A stretch of 64,000 nucleotides of DNA from Candolleomyces eurysporus (taxonomy: Eukaryota; Basidiomycota; Agaricomycetes; Agaricales; Psathyrellaceae), in assembly GCA_027579435.1 (NCBI GenBank), contig JANBPK010000822.1, positions 37,517-101,516 on the forward strand. Direction: 5' to 3'. Positions 46,701 to 56,900 of this stretch are shown here, in pieces. The notes below the pieces were generated by a model that did no database searches, was not told where the DNA came from, and saw only the letters and a list, made by a program, of their open reading frames with translations. Made by a program: the position numbers and the translations under genes. How positions within the stretch are numbered: position 1 is the stretch's first letter; the number at the start of each line of letters is the position of its first letter.

Positions 46701-47362
46701 CCTTTCACCAACGGCGGAATCGAGGCTTGCTTCATAAGAGCGTCTTCAGGCACTGCAGCTTCTAGTGCTCGAGCATACCTCGCGATATGCGTCATTGTCT
46801 CGCGGAGGAGCGTGAGGCTCGTCGAGACTGGGAATGACTCCGATAGAATCTTCTTCAGCAGAGGATCCATGGTTTCACGGAGCTGGGCCAAAGATAACGT
46901 TTGGGTAAAGTTCGCTGAGGTAAACAATCCATTCCTAAATAACGATAAGAATTTGTTGAGATCGAGATGTCTGAGGCATCATCACATACCTGAAGGACCG
47001 TTCTTTCTTCTGCAACGGTAACGTGCTTCAGCAAAATGCCCAAACGACTTCAAAACGCCACTCACCTGAGCTACGAAGTTGTGAGTACACTCTGAGCGAG
47101 AACTAATGCAGTTAGAGCACCTTTTCCCCGGCCTTTCGGCGGAATCACCTTGAGGATAGCGTCAGGACTAAAGATGAAATCCAGAATGAACGACATTACA
47201 TCGTACTGAAGGCATGACGATTAGCAACATTGAGGATCGAGACTAGTGCTAGGACTAACTTTTTCTTCGACGGCAGACGTCGCAAGCTCCATGTAGCCTC
47301 TTCCTCTTCGTCCTCTCCAAGCCTTCACCGGTTTGAGCTTGAACCTCGACGTCAGATGGCAT
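43786..47362 (-). CDS. Zn2Cys6 fungal transcription factor, array member 5
   Basis: It starts MPSDVEVQAQTGEGLERTK at 47362. The zinc cluster CDVCRRRKIRCDSAERPGK plus RCSNC and ECTH is complete with the 6-nt exon at 47200-47205. The middle has MDPLLKKILSESFPVST, DRFFGPSSMSALV, a fungal_trans domain with YFAYVNAYFPFMHRPTLEKG, GIRAAQDIGLNRR, ELSEY and CDDEYWESSNPEVAFKQP. The C-terminus has IPLYICDLSKPFPPF, WKRQLDELDALW and LDDWGPYFSHMDALS, ending TLAYGR at 43786. Only 251 bases separate it from the regulator 4 start. One N at 45386 falls in an exon. Nuclear regulator; targets unknown. Confidence 0.88.
47200..47205 (-). other. Six-nucleotide micro-exon of regulator 5
   Basis: The coding strand reads TACGAT, flanked by CTTCAG and GTAATG. 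It completes the Lys-Ile-Arg-Cys codons of the zinc cluster. Confidence 0.8.
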
Positions 47363-47827
47363 GGTAGTGGTCGTGGTTGGGACTCGCTATTGCTGTGACG
47401 TAACTGCATCATTCATTTAAGTCGCGCTGGCCAGTACGGCATTGCCGAAGCGGGTGCGCGTCCAACTGACTCACTGTGCTATACTCCCCGAGAAACCCCG
47501 GGTCTGGGGACTAGATATGTCATGCAAGCATCGCGTTTGTGGGGGTGCTTAATCAGCGAGGTCACACAGGCTGAGGATGCGTTTGAGTGAAGCGCTGTAG
47601 AGTAAGATTCATGTGTCACTTCGTCCTTGTTATTCTACCTAAATAGGACTGATTGGGGTTCACACCATGCATATCAACTGTCCTTAGTCAGAGGATTGGC
47701 GTTGAATATTGAATGCTTCATACATTGGTTCACAGCAAACGGCGTGCTAGTCACGACATAATCGAAATGAATGTGGGTCTAGAGCCGCAATGATGCCCGC
47801 CCCGTGAAGCCCCTGTTCGGGAGGGTG
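47363..47827. promoter_or_regulatory. Upstream region of regulator 5
   Basis: About 465 bases between the regulator 5 start and the F-box stop. Presumed promoter of regulator 5 and F-box 3' UTR. No gene or repeat recognised. Confidence 0.4.
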
Positions 47828-50045
47828 TCAATAGTTGGCTATGAGCTGCCATGTGCTCTCTTCATCTAAAGGCACATTAGAGGGAGGACTCGCTTAGAAA
47901 TACCTCAGAAAAACGCACCTTGTGGATTCGGGAAATATCGCAGTCGTAAATAATCGCCTTCGAAGACGCCATTGAAGAAATGGAATTGCCATGCAAATGG
48001 AGTCCTTAGAGCGTCATGTAGCAACAGTGGCTTCCACCATTTGAGAAGACTTGCAGCACGGATTCGGAAATGAAACGCATCGTCTCCAGGGATAATTCCA
48101 TCGGCAGACTCGCTAAGCTGTCCTAGCAATCGAGGGACGTTCCTCCACTGGCCAAAAGTCAGGGACATTCAGTAGCCTTGTAAAGGAAAACGGGACGTAC
48201 TATCAAAATTGGGGTGAACCCGGAATAATTCTCCAGACTAAGTTTCTCCATTTCTTGCATCCGTTGATCCAACTCCAGATGGAGACTGCGGTCGCGATAC
48301 AATTTTCCCCCAGTGCTCCCATGAGGCCAATGCGACAAGAACTTTTCGCTCAGGGAAATTGAGAATCTGGAGGCAAGGCGGTCGAGTTCCACGGCAGTTG
48401 CGTTTACGGCGGCTCCACCTTCAGGCAATCCTGCATCTCCCACCGGCATCTCGAGTAGTAGAAGCTGAGCATACAGATTGGGGATTTTGTAGCCGTGTAT
48501 CGTGAGTTCCTCCAATGACGAAAATAATCCGCTATCTCGGTCGAAATTTGCGCAAAGGTCTACGGTCCTGGACCTAACCATCTTCATGAGGGTGTAGGCG
48601 TCGACGGCTGCAGGCCGTATCATATCGCTTCCCAACATACCATAATGACGGGTGGTCCAGAGAACCAATGTTTTCAGCTTGGGAAGGACTTGGCTTGGGG
48701 AGTTGGGATCGAGGATGAGTCGTCGGAGTCCCTCGGTATCAGTGTGTGGGATGTTGAGTTTGACAATATTGGGAGAAAGAAAGAGGATCTCCATGAAGGA
48801 GCTGAGTCGAATGTCGATGTTTTGCAGGTACAATTCGTGCAGAGAGCACCCTGAGTTCCGGATCATCCTGGAGATTGCTCCAGTAAGAGCGTTTGAAGGG
48901 CATGAATCTAGGCTCCCCAGTACGGTGAGAGTGGATAGTGAAGGAACAATGAGGCTCTCCAAGTGTGAAGGTAGATTGGCACCGTCCCTGCAAATTTCGA
49001 TGGATAGGGATTCAAGCCTAGGCAACGTAATTGGTTTTGCGGGAGAGAATGAAGCATGGTTGAAGCCGTCCGCGACGTATGTTATGCTGCGGAGCCCGGA
49101 TGGCCCAGCCGCAAGAAGGTCTTGATAAAATGTGTCGCGATTTCTTGAGTAGCCGTAGAAGTCCTCAAGCTGGGACCATGGAAGGGTAATTGTCACGACC
49201 TTGGAGCGGGATACTGAATATTGGTATTCTAGTAGAGTGTGATGAAGGGTAACGCTCCGAAGCGCGGGTGCATTTGAGAAACAGTTGATGTGCAGTTGGC
49301 AGTCTGTGTTTGATGAGAAGTGCTCGATGCCAGCACTGACATTAACTGAGATGCTCAGTCGCGAAAGCAGCCCTAACTTGCCCTGTATCGGAAGGAGTGT
49401 TTGGGCAAGAACCTCTACAGGAAGGCTTAGCGATGCCGTTCCCCAACGCTGACAATTGTCAATCAATAGTTGCAAAATCTTGTGGATCGGCGCTTCCCCG
49501 GTCTCCCATGCGTCTTTGGATATGACGCAGTTGACTTCGAGGGGGAGGACCCCTGACCTGGAAAGATGCAGTCCCAAGTCATCGACGTTGTTTTGAATCT
49601 TTCTGGGCGATGGGTCCTTCATTGGAAAGCACACCACTGGGAGTGAAGTCCAGAGAGCACAATGATTTATCGCTGCAGCTCTCCACTGCCGAGAGACAGC
49701 ACATAGCGTCCGGAGTTGGTATCCACAACTGAAGGTTGGATCCAATGTGACGAAGAAAAACACTCTTTGCAGGATCTCTTCAGGGAGACTTCGAACGTGG
49801 GATAGAAGGGATAAATGAATCCATATGGCGTTCCAGCATTTCCGAGCCCGTCTTGATGTATTCAAGTTTTCTTTGTCCTCGTGAGCGTCGAAAGGCCGGC
49901 CGACAACGCGCTCAAAATCAGCGTAAAGCAGTTGAAGCTTTGCCTCAATTTCGGTTCTTTGAGCTTCAGACAAAGACTCGTTTGTCTTCGGCAGATAGTC
50001 TGCCACGCCACCTTGGTTTTGGCCGAGCCTCAGGATCTTCAACAT
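47828..50045 (-). CDS. Large F-box protein, paralogue group member B
   Basis: Exons 50045-48201, 48147-47919 and 47865-47828 join to 703 residues. The start MLKILRLGQNQGG resembles member A. A helical segment (EAQRTEIEAKLQLLYADFER) precedes the F-box, which runs from SLPEEILQRVFFF to CAVSRQWRAAAINHCALW. LRR-like repeats follow. The C-terminal module WRNVPRLLGQLSESADG, GDDAFHFRIRAASLL, LLLHDALRTPFAWQF and the final exon DEESTWQLIANY match member A in content and intron positions. It is the mirror image of member A: both lie on the regulator side of a lyase, pointing towards it. A likely SCF ubiquitin-ligase adaptor with unknown target. Confidence 0.88.
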
Positions 50046-50688
50046 TGACGAATTTGGAGTTTCAAGTCCCTGGAAGCGAATATAGACGTGTTAATGCCAG
50101 AGAAAGAGAGAAGAAAGTGGGAGCAACAAACCTTGTGTTAAATAGAACTTGGCACTTGCCCTGCAGTCAGTCATCCAGCTTGATTATGAGTGGTCCCACT
50201 CACGGTTTCAAGTTGACAGGTTGATGAGCTGTAACTCCGGAAAATGACAGAGCAATTCTGAACATTAATTCCCAGAGACTTCAGATGTGAGACATTTCAA
50301 TGACAATTCCGGTGAGTTGCGGTGGAAGCAGCAGAGGGTGCTATAGTACCATGAGGAATACTTGGCGAGTCGAGTGTCAGCGGAAATTGCAAAATTTATT
50401 AATTAAATAATAAAATAAGGATAACCTAATTGGTCAAACACCGATCATTCGCAGGGCGCCAGGTTGTGATTTTGCCCCGTTGTCTACGCTGTGATGAACA
50501 TGTTAGACCATCCTGCTGCTTTATCTTGTTTTGTTTGGAACAAGGACAAATACAGTGGCATGATCAGATTGCTGCGCACCTTTCTCGACCTCGTAAACCA
50601 AACTTCTGTTTATCGCTACATGTGAGCTTCCAAAAGCATTTGAAGTTCTTGACAATGCTAACCGCCCCTTCAACGGAGATAGATTTGA
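50046..50688. promoter_or_regulatory. Divergent promoter region of two F-box genes
   Basis: About 640 bases between the start codons of the F-box genes at 50045 (minus) and 50689 (plus). An AT-rich block lies at 50390-50425. A plus-strand open frame at 50430-50738 has no recognisable content and overlaps the next start; I do not accept it. Confidence 0.45.
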
Positions 50689-52121
50689 ATGGCGACGTTA
50701 GAAGACCTTCCTTTCGAACTCCTTGGCTTGATAGCTGAGAATTTCATCAACGGTTCCCGACTATCATTACAGAAGAACGACTCCGATCTGCGCTCCTTGC
50801 GATCAGCGAGCGCCGTCTCTTCGCGCCTGCGTCGGTGCTTTCGCCCATTCGTTCACCGGTATCTGTGGATTTCTGACAGACAGAATGGGTGAGTCTTTGC
50901 TTCGTTGTATAATGTCCTCAATCCCTGAGGCCTGATCCTCGACTGTAGCCAATCAATGTCGTCATTTCTGGACTCCCTTCAACGTCTTCTTCATCTCTTA
51001 AAATCAACACCAGAGGTCGCTGGCTATATTCAATATGTTTCAATCATCGTCCAAATTTCCCACTTCTTCTGGTTCCCAGACAATTTGGCCCGGATTTTGT
51101 GCCATTTGACGCATGTGATTGGCCTCCGAATGGCGGTCAGAGTCGCCTACCTAGAATGTGGGTCTTTGGAGAGGCAGTCCGCATGCGTTCAACAGGGTCT
51201 CCGACACATTTTCACTATCGACAGCCTAGAAATTGTCGACGTAGGGAACTGCGGCCTCGCTTTGCCCATCTCCTCCTTGTTTGCTTCAAAGAACCTGAAG
51301 GCGATCACCATTTCTCGTATTGTACGGCTGGCGACCGATGAGACACCCGTCTCGGCCATACATGGAAGGTTGGGCCAACTAGAAGGGCTCGATATGAATT
51401 TCATCGACACCAAAACCTCAACCTCGACGCCCTTCTCAGACCTGCTTAGCGAAATCGTGAACAATTACCTCGGAACTACCAATATGAAGAACTTGTTGAC
51501 GCTGAGGATGGACCATGTACGTATCGAGGATTCTCCCCTGGTTCAGAAATTGCTATTCGCCTGTCCTTCTTTGGAGCTACTGGAAATATCTTCTACAAGT
51601 TCCTCTGGTACGTTTATCCTCGCCCAAATTGGTCATTACGAGCTCTACAACTGGTTGCTCATATCAATGTCTTTTTAGAACCCTCGATTTCGCTACACGA
51701 TTGTCCTCCCCTGGACCTTTCGGGACACACCAGACTGCGCACCTTGAATGCGAATTTCAGGGCGGGCTGGCGGCAAAGTGCTATAATGCCCGATCTTTTG
51801 GGGATTTTAAAGACCCTCAAATGCGCGTACCATCTGGAGGAACTAAACCTTCGCTTCTTTTGGCATTCATGCCTCGAAGAAGTCGATGACAAGGTCCTTC
51901 GTCCTTTGGACAATGTGATCGAGCAAGGTCATTTTAATTCGCTGCGTCAAGTGAGTATTAATGTAGGCCATCACTGCCCGACCTCAAACCCTTGCTCGTT
52001 CGCTACTGCATTGTTTCGGGCCTCGAACGGCAACCGTAAATTTCTCAAAGTGTTTTTTCCTTATAGTCATGAATCCCGTTCTTTGTATCTTACAGCCTCC
52101 TTATCCACGTCGCCTGCGTAG
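50689..52121 (+). CDS. F-box-like protein
   Basis: Exons 50689-50888, 50949-51607 and 51679-52121 join to 433 residues. The N-terminus MATLEDLPFELLGLIAENF is an F-box-like start, with SASAVSSRLRRCFRPFVHRYLW completing the domain at about residues 38-60. The rest is LRR-like (NLKAITISRIV, LELLEISS, LEELNLRFFWH). This is a different, shorter F-box subfamily than the paralogue group A/B. It probably acts as an SCF adaptor. All introns are GT..AG and in phase. Confidence 0.8.
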
Positions 52122-52260
52122 GCGGTTGACTGTATCGTAGCATCCTAGCTCGTAATAAGTTTATTATTTTTGCTTCGTCCAAATGCAAGGCTGCGTTGTA
52201 CGGGAACATAAAACATGCTTGAAGGACCAGAATACGTATGCAAGGATGGAACCCTTGCCA

Positions 52261-53649
52261 TTATTCGTCCAAGAAGCTCCGCAGAGCATGGTGGACGGAT
52301 ACAGGTCCTGTCCCTCACCGGCCACCGTCCAAGAGCACCTGGACATTATATAGAGATTAGAACAATGTACTATGACGATCATCTAGCCCCAAAGACATAC
52401 CGTTTGACCTGTATACCAACGGGAATGTCCCCATATCAGTTACTATACAGAAATTACCCCAAAGAAATTAGAATGGCACCCACCAGTCGTAAAATGTGCC
52501 TCTTTAGACACAAAGTAAGAGGCCAAGGCAGCGATATCTTCGGCAGATCCAAGGGAGGGTACGGCTGCTCGCTTTTGTTCCTGGAAGATGCACCTAGTTA
52601 GGTGGGATCCACATTGGAAAGGAGCGCGAAGATGTACCTCAGAGAAGAAGGTTTCGGGTTGAAGTCCGAATGAAGTCGCCAGGTTCTCGGCTAGAAAACC
52701 GGAGTTAGGATTTGGGTGGGTGGCAAGGAACTGTTTACTACGCACTTAGAGGAGTGGGGACAGCACCTGATTATGGCGATTTAGTTAGCATTGTTCACCA
52801 AACAAGATGAACAGAAACTAGATACACACTGGGAGCGTACGCATTGACAGTTATTCCATACGGTCCAAATTCAAGGGCTAAGATGAAAGGAAAGGTTCGT
52901 TACTCGAAAGCTCGAATGAGTTGAGGCCGATGAAGAACTCACCAGCTGTAGCAGTAATACCCCGAATGGCCCACTTCGTTGCACCATACGCACCAAGGTA
53001 TGGCTGACCTATAACGTGAAGAATTCAGGATCACGAGCTCCGCCTCCTGGGGGACTCAGAAGACATACCAGAGAATCCACATCCCGAGCACGCGCCGAGT
53101 ATTCTTCCTCCCTTACCTTGCTTGATCATCTGCTTCGCAGCGTATTTGTAGCAGAGGAAGGTCCCTCGGATATTGATCGAGGTCAGTCGGTCCCATTCTT
53201 CGGTAGTTGCTGATATCGATGTCCTTAGATGATACGCTCCGCATGATTCAGAATATGCACCTACTCTCCAAGAATGGTTTGGCAAGACAGACTCCAGCGT
53301 TTGCAACGAACTGATTGACACCCTTTGAGTATCACGTCGAAAGGTACGTGGGATACAGGAGAACACTCACCACATCAACACTGCCCAAAGCTTTCGCCGT
53401 ATCGTCGACAATTCGCTGCACATCCGCTTCCACAGACACATCTCCTGTTACTACATAGACCTTCCTTCCTTTAGCCTCGATTTCCTCCTTGACCTGACTT
53501 AAACGTTCGAGTTGTGAGGGTATGTCATTGAGCGAGATATCGTAACCGTCGTTCGCCAGGCGTAGCGCAATGGCTTTGCCGATTCCTTGTGCTGCTCCGG
53601 TGATGATGGCGACCCCGGTTGTTGACCCTGTGGTGTAACTTGAGGACAT
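52261..53649 (-). CDS. Short-chain dehydrogenase/reductase
   Basis: NAD(P)-dependent classical SDR. It starts MSSSYTTGSTTGVAIITGAA at 53649 with the cofactor motif TGAAQGIG at residues 18-25. Then come VTGDVSVEADVQ, VANAGVCLAKPF, RLTSINIRGTFLCYKYAAKQM, GGRILGACSG (catalytic Ser) and YLGAYGATKWAI, which holds the catalytic Tyr-x3-Lys. ALEFGPYGITVNAYAP follows, and then SAEDIAALASYFVSKEAHFTTG near the C-terminus. The pattern is closest to the diacetyl/acetoin reductase-like group, but the substrate cannot be fixed. Seven or more introns divide it. The last exon is uncertain: after FTTGQT the usual DGG motif is not obvious, and one reading ends at 52261 and another at 52164. Confidence 0.8.
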
Positions 53650-53940
53650 GGCAATTGAGACGAGCTACTGCAAAGCGAGAATAGAATCGTAAAGGGATCC
53701 GACGCTCTGCAGTTTATACAGAGCTAGAGGCTCCGAAAGTGTGCGGCCGTACATTGCGTGCTCAGAGAAGCTCTTCTTCTAGTCTTCTACAGAGCGAGAG
53801 TTGTTCTGAAGTCGGTGAAACGAACCGGGCGGCCGTTAAACATCAGAAACCTTGGAGTCGGACGGGCCGGTGCATGATCACGACATCTAATCTAATGGTG
53901 GGATGAATGAAGAATTTTTTATTGCCTCTACTGAAATACA
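53650..53940. promoter_or_regulatory. SDR promoter and URB1 3' region
   Basis: About 290 bases with a TTTATACAG string at about 53713, some 65 bases upstream of the SDR start. No gene recognised. Confidence 0.35.
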
Positions 53941-56900
53941 TTACTTTTGGACACCGAGATGCAGATTTCGAATACACTCTACCCTTACCCATTCCCCCAC
54001 AGTGCTACCTTCCGCTCCAACCAGACCCCTCCAGACCAGCAGCCTGCTCGTCAAAGTACTCCAAGCCTCCCCAGTGGTTGAGGAGGGCGAGCTATGGTTA
54101 GTGTCAAGACTCATAGCGGCCTGCCAGAGAGATTCAACAGACCGCCCCCAGACGTAGAATAAGTTGTCATCGTCGAACACTAGCTTGTCATGCAAACTGT
54201 GAGAGCTATGCTGAGGAGGAGGGACTATTTCGTCCAGAAGTGGAGGAGTTCGTGAGCCAGGTCGGTGCTTGACGTTGGACTCGAAGGCCTTCAGGACCAG
54301 AAGCGCCTGGTGAATCAGACTCCCAAGTGACTGCGTTCCGATGGACTCTATCCTGGACAAGCGAGCGATGAGACGAACGGATAGCGGCAATATATTCACC
54401 AAAACGAGGGGTGTGCCTAACGAGGGATCGTGAGCCTTGAGATCGAATGGTGGTTAAAAAGAAAAGACCTACCGATTGCTTCTTTGAGGATTCCATCCAC
54501 ACACCTGGCCACACTTTTCACCCACTGACCCTTCAGTGCACTCCCATCCATCTTCCGTACGTCCACTACGACCATTACATTCTCCAATATTCTCAGCCAT
54601 TCTAATCCGAAGCTGGCATGGCGATCAGGACCCAGAACCTGCACTTCGATCCACGCCAGCAATCCGGACTTCAAAATCAGGCTCATAGTTGGGCCCCTAT
54701 GTCTCGTCAAGTTTGCCAAGAAATCGAGTATGGAGAGTTTGAAGGCCCTATCCCCACCGGCCCCTGCACCAATCGCCGCTACATCAGTCATAGTTGCATT
54801 CGTGGCAAGAGCAGAAGAAGTAGGCGCGGCACTCGAGTACATGCTGGCGACCAGATCCCACACATGTCTCCGCTTCAAGAGCCTCCAATCGCTGACCCCG
54901 CTTCCGGTGAGCGCACCATCCGCGAGGAATCGCAACATCCATCCTCTCTCCTTCTTCCAGTCGTCCTGGTCACTGCTGTAGAGCATGTTGTACAGCATCG
55001 GTACATCAGTGATATCCAGCTCCGCACGTTGCAGGAGGAACCTCGACATGAGTGGATACATGAAAGTGGAGGGATTGAATATTCCTCGAAGGGCGTGGAA
55101 GAGCAAGAGAGTCGTGTAAGATGGAAGCCGTGGTGGGAAACGCGCCTGGTCTTCGCCGTCTTCTGCACCAGGATCCATTTGTGCATCCTTCGAGTTGCTG
55201 TTTGCAGGAGGGGGAACTACAGCGTTCTTCAGCAAACCAAGCAGATACAGAACGTGATCCCGCTCTTGCAGGTCAGCATTCTGCATCAGCGTCCACACAG
55301 CGACTATACAACCCATCCCAATTTCCCGCAACTTCCCATCCCGTGCTGAGAGTGCTCGCAAGGCCAGACCGGGGACATTACTCCTGAACAATTCAATCCA
55401 CGAGATCGCTGACGTGGGAGGTCCATTGAATAGTACATGTTGCAGGAGAAGTAAGAGGAAGAGAGGGTCGTAGAGTTGATTTTCATACACCGTGCTCTTG
55501 TCGAAATCAGTGGGGACGTCGATTCGCATGCGCATTGGGAACGCGAGCGCTGTTCTCAGGAGTGAGATGCCATCTAGGTTCTGCAACGCCTCCAAGCCAA
55601 CACTTTCACCGCTCCCGGTAGCCAAAGAAGACGAGGGTGGCATCCATCGTCCAACCACAGCCCTCACACTCAACTTGCGTTGGCGCTCGAACAGCTGGAA
55701 GATGGAAAGGAGGCGGCGATCCGAGCTGGACAACGTGCCGCCATAAACCTTAGTGAGGGGCTCGATGTGGCTGACTTGACAGGTGTTCGAAGGATGCAAG
55801 TGAAAGAGGTTGTGTAAGAGCGAAATGATTGAATCCCGGATTTTGAGGAGCGAAATATTTGAGCTTGAGAACGGCGAAGGAGCGCAAAGCTTGAAGAAAT
55901 GTTGATGCTGGACGATACCTTGGAGATGTCGGTTGACAATGAGGGGCTACAGGGAAGGAAAAGTCAGTTTCTCGAAGCCGCACAAGACAATCGGTCGCAC
56001 CTTCAGGTCCGCTTTCGCTAATCCAGTTTCCAGAACATCCAAACAAGGGGGTTGAGAGAGATGGTAATCCGATTGTATCACCACACCCATAAGGGTCTCA
56101 AGAGAGCCCGATTTACATGAGACTCCCTCTCTCTTTAACAGAGAGCCCAATTCAGCGCATACGACCCTCGTCTCTTCATCTAATTCCAGCCCATCCTCTT
56201 CTCCCAAGCGTCGGATTAGCCACTGAATTGAAAGCTCGACAACGTCGCTGTCGATAGACTGAGCACGCGACAAGTAAGCATGGCTGAACTCGTCTGCTGA
56301 GAAATAGTCGATCATCCAACGGGAAATGTTGATCAAGTCCGGACTCAGGCGAGAAGGAGACCCAGACGAAGAGACAATTGACTTCTTCAGAGCCTTTAAA
56401 CACTGTTCCAGCGATGTGAAACAGGTCTCCATCGTCTTCCCTTCATTGCGGCACATTGACTTCCAAAGGAACTGGAGGCCTTCATTGGCTTGATTCGTAC
56501 GTTGGCCAGGATTGATGAGATGCTCCAGCAGGAGTTCGAAGATCTTGCAGACAACTTCCGGGGAGTCTAGAGAAGAGGCGGATGTTGCAGGTCCACGGTG
56601 AAGAACGCAATCCAGAAAGGCATGAAGAACTCCTATCACCCTATCATTGCCGTCGGACCCGTCTCGATTCACCGCCCACTGTATAACCGCCTTTTCCAGT
56701 AGCCCTGCAGGGTCCTGGCCCTTGTAAAAGAAGCTTCGGACGATGTTCTCTGTTGCGTCTGACCAATCCTCCAAAGTTTGCGACAACAATGATTTGGCAA
56801 CGCTCGCGATATCGAGTTCGGGAACAGAGGCTCCCCCAATACCACATGCCCACCGCTTCTCTGCCTCCTCGATCGAGATTGAGAGTGATGGTGATGTCCG

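Noticed and set aside
50430..50738. 102-codon frame upstream of the F-box gene at 50689
   Set aside because: It overlaps the start of a well-supported gene in another frame and has no recognisable content.
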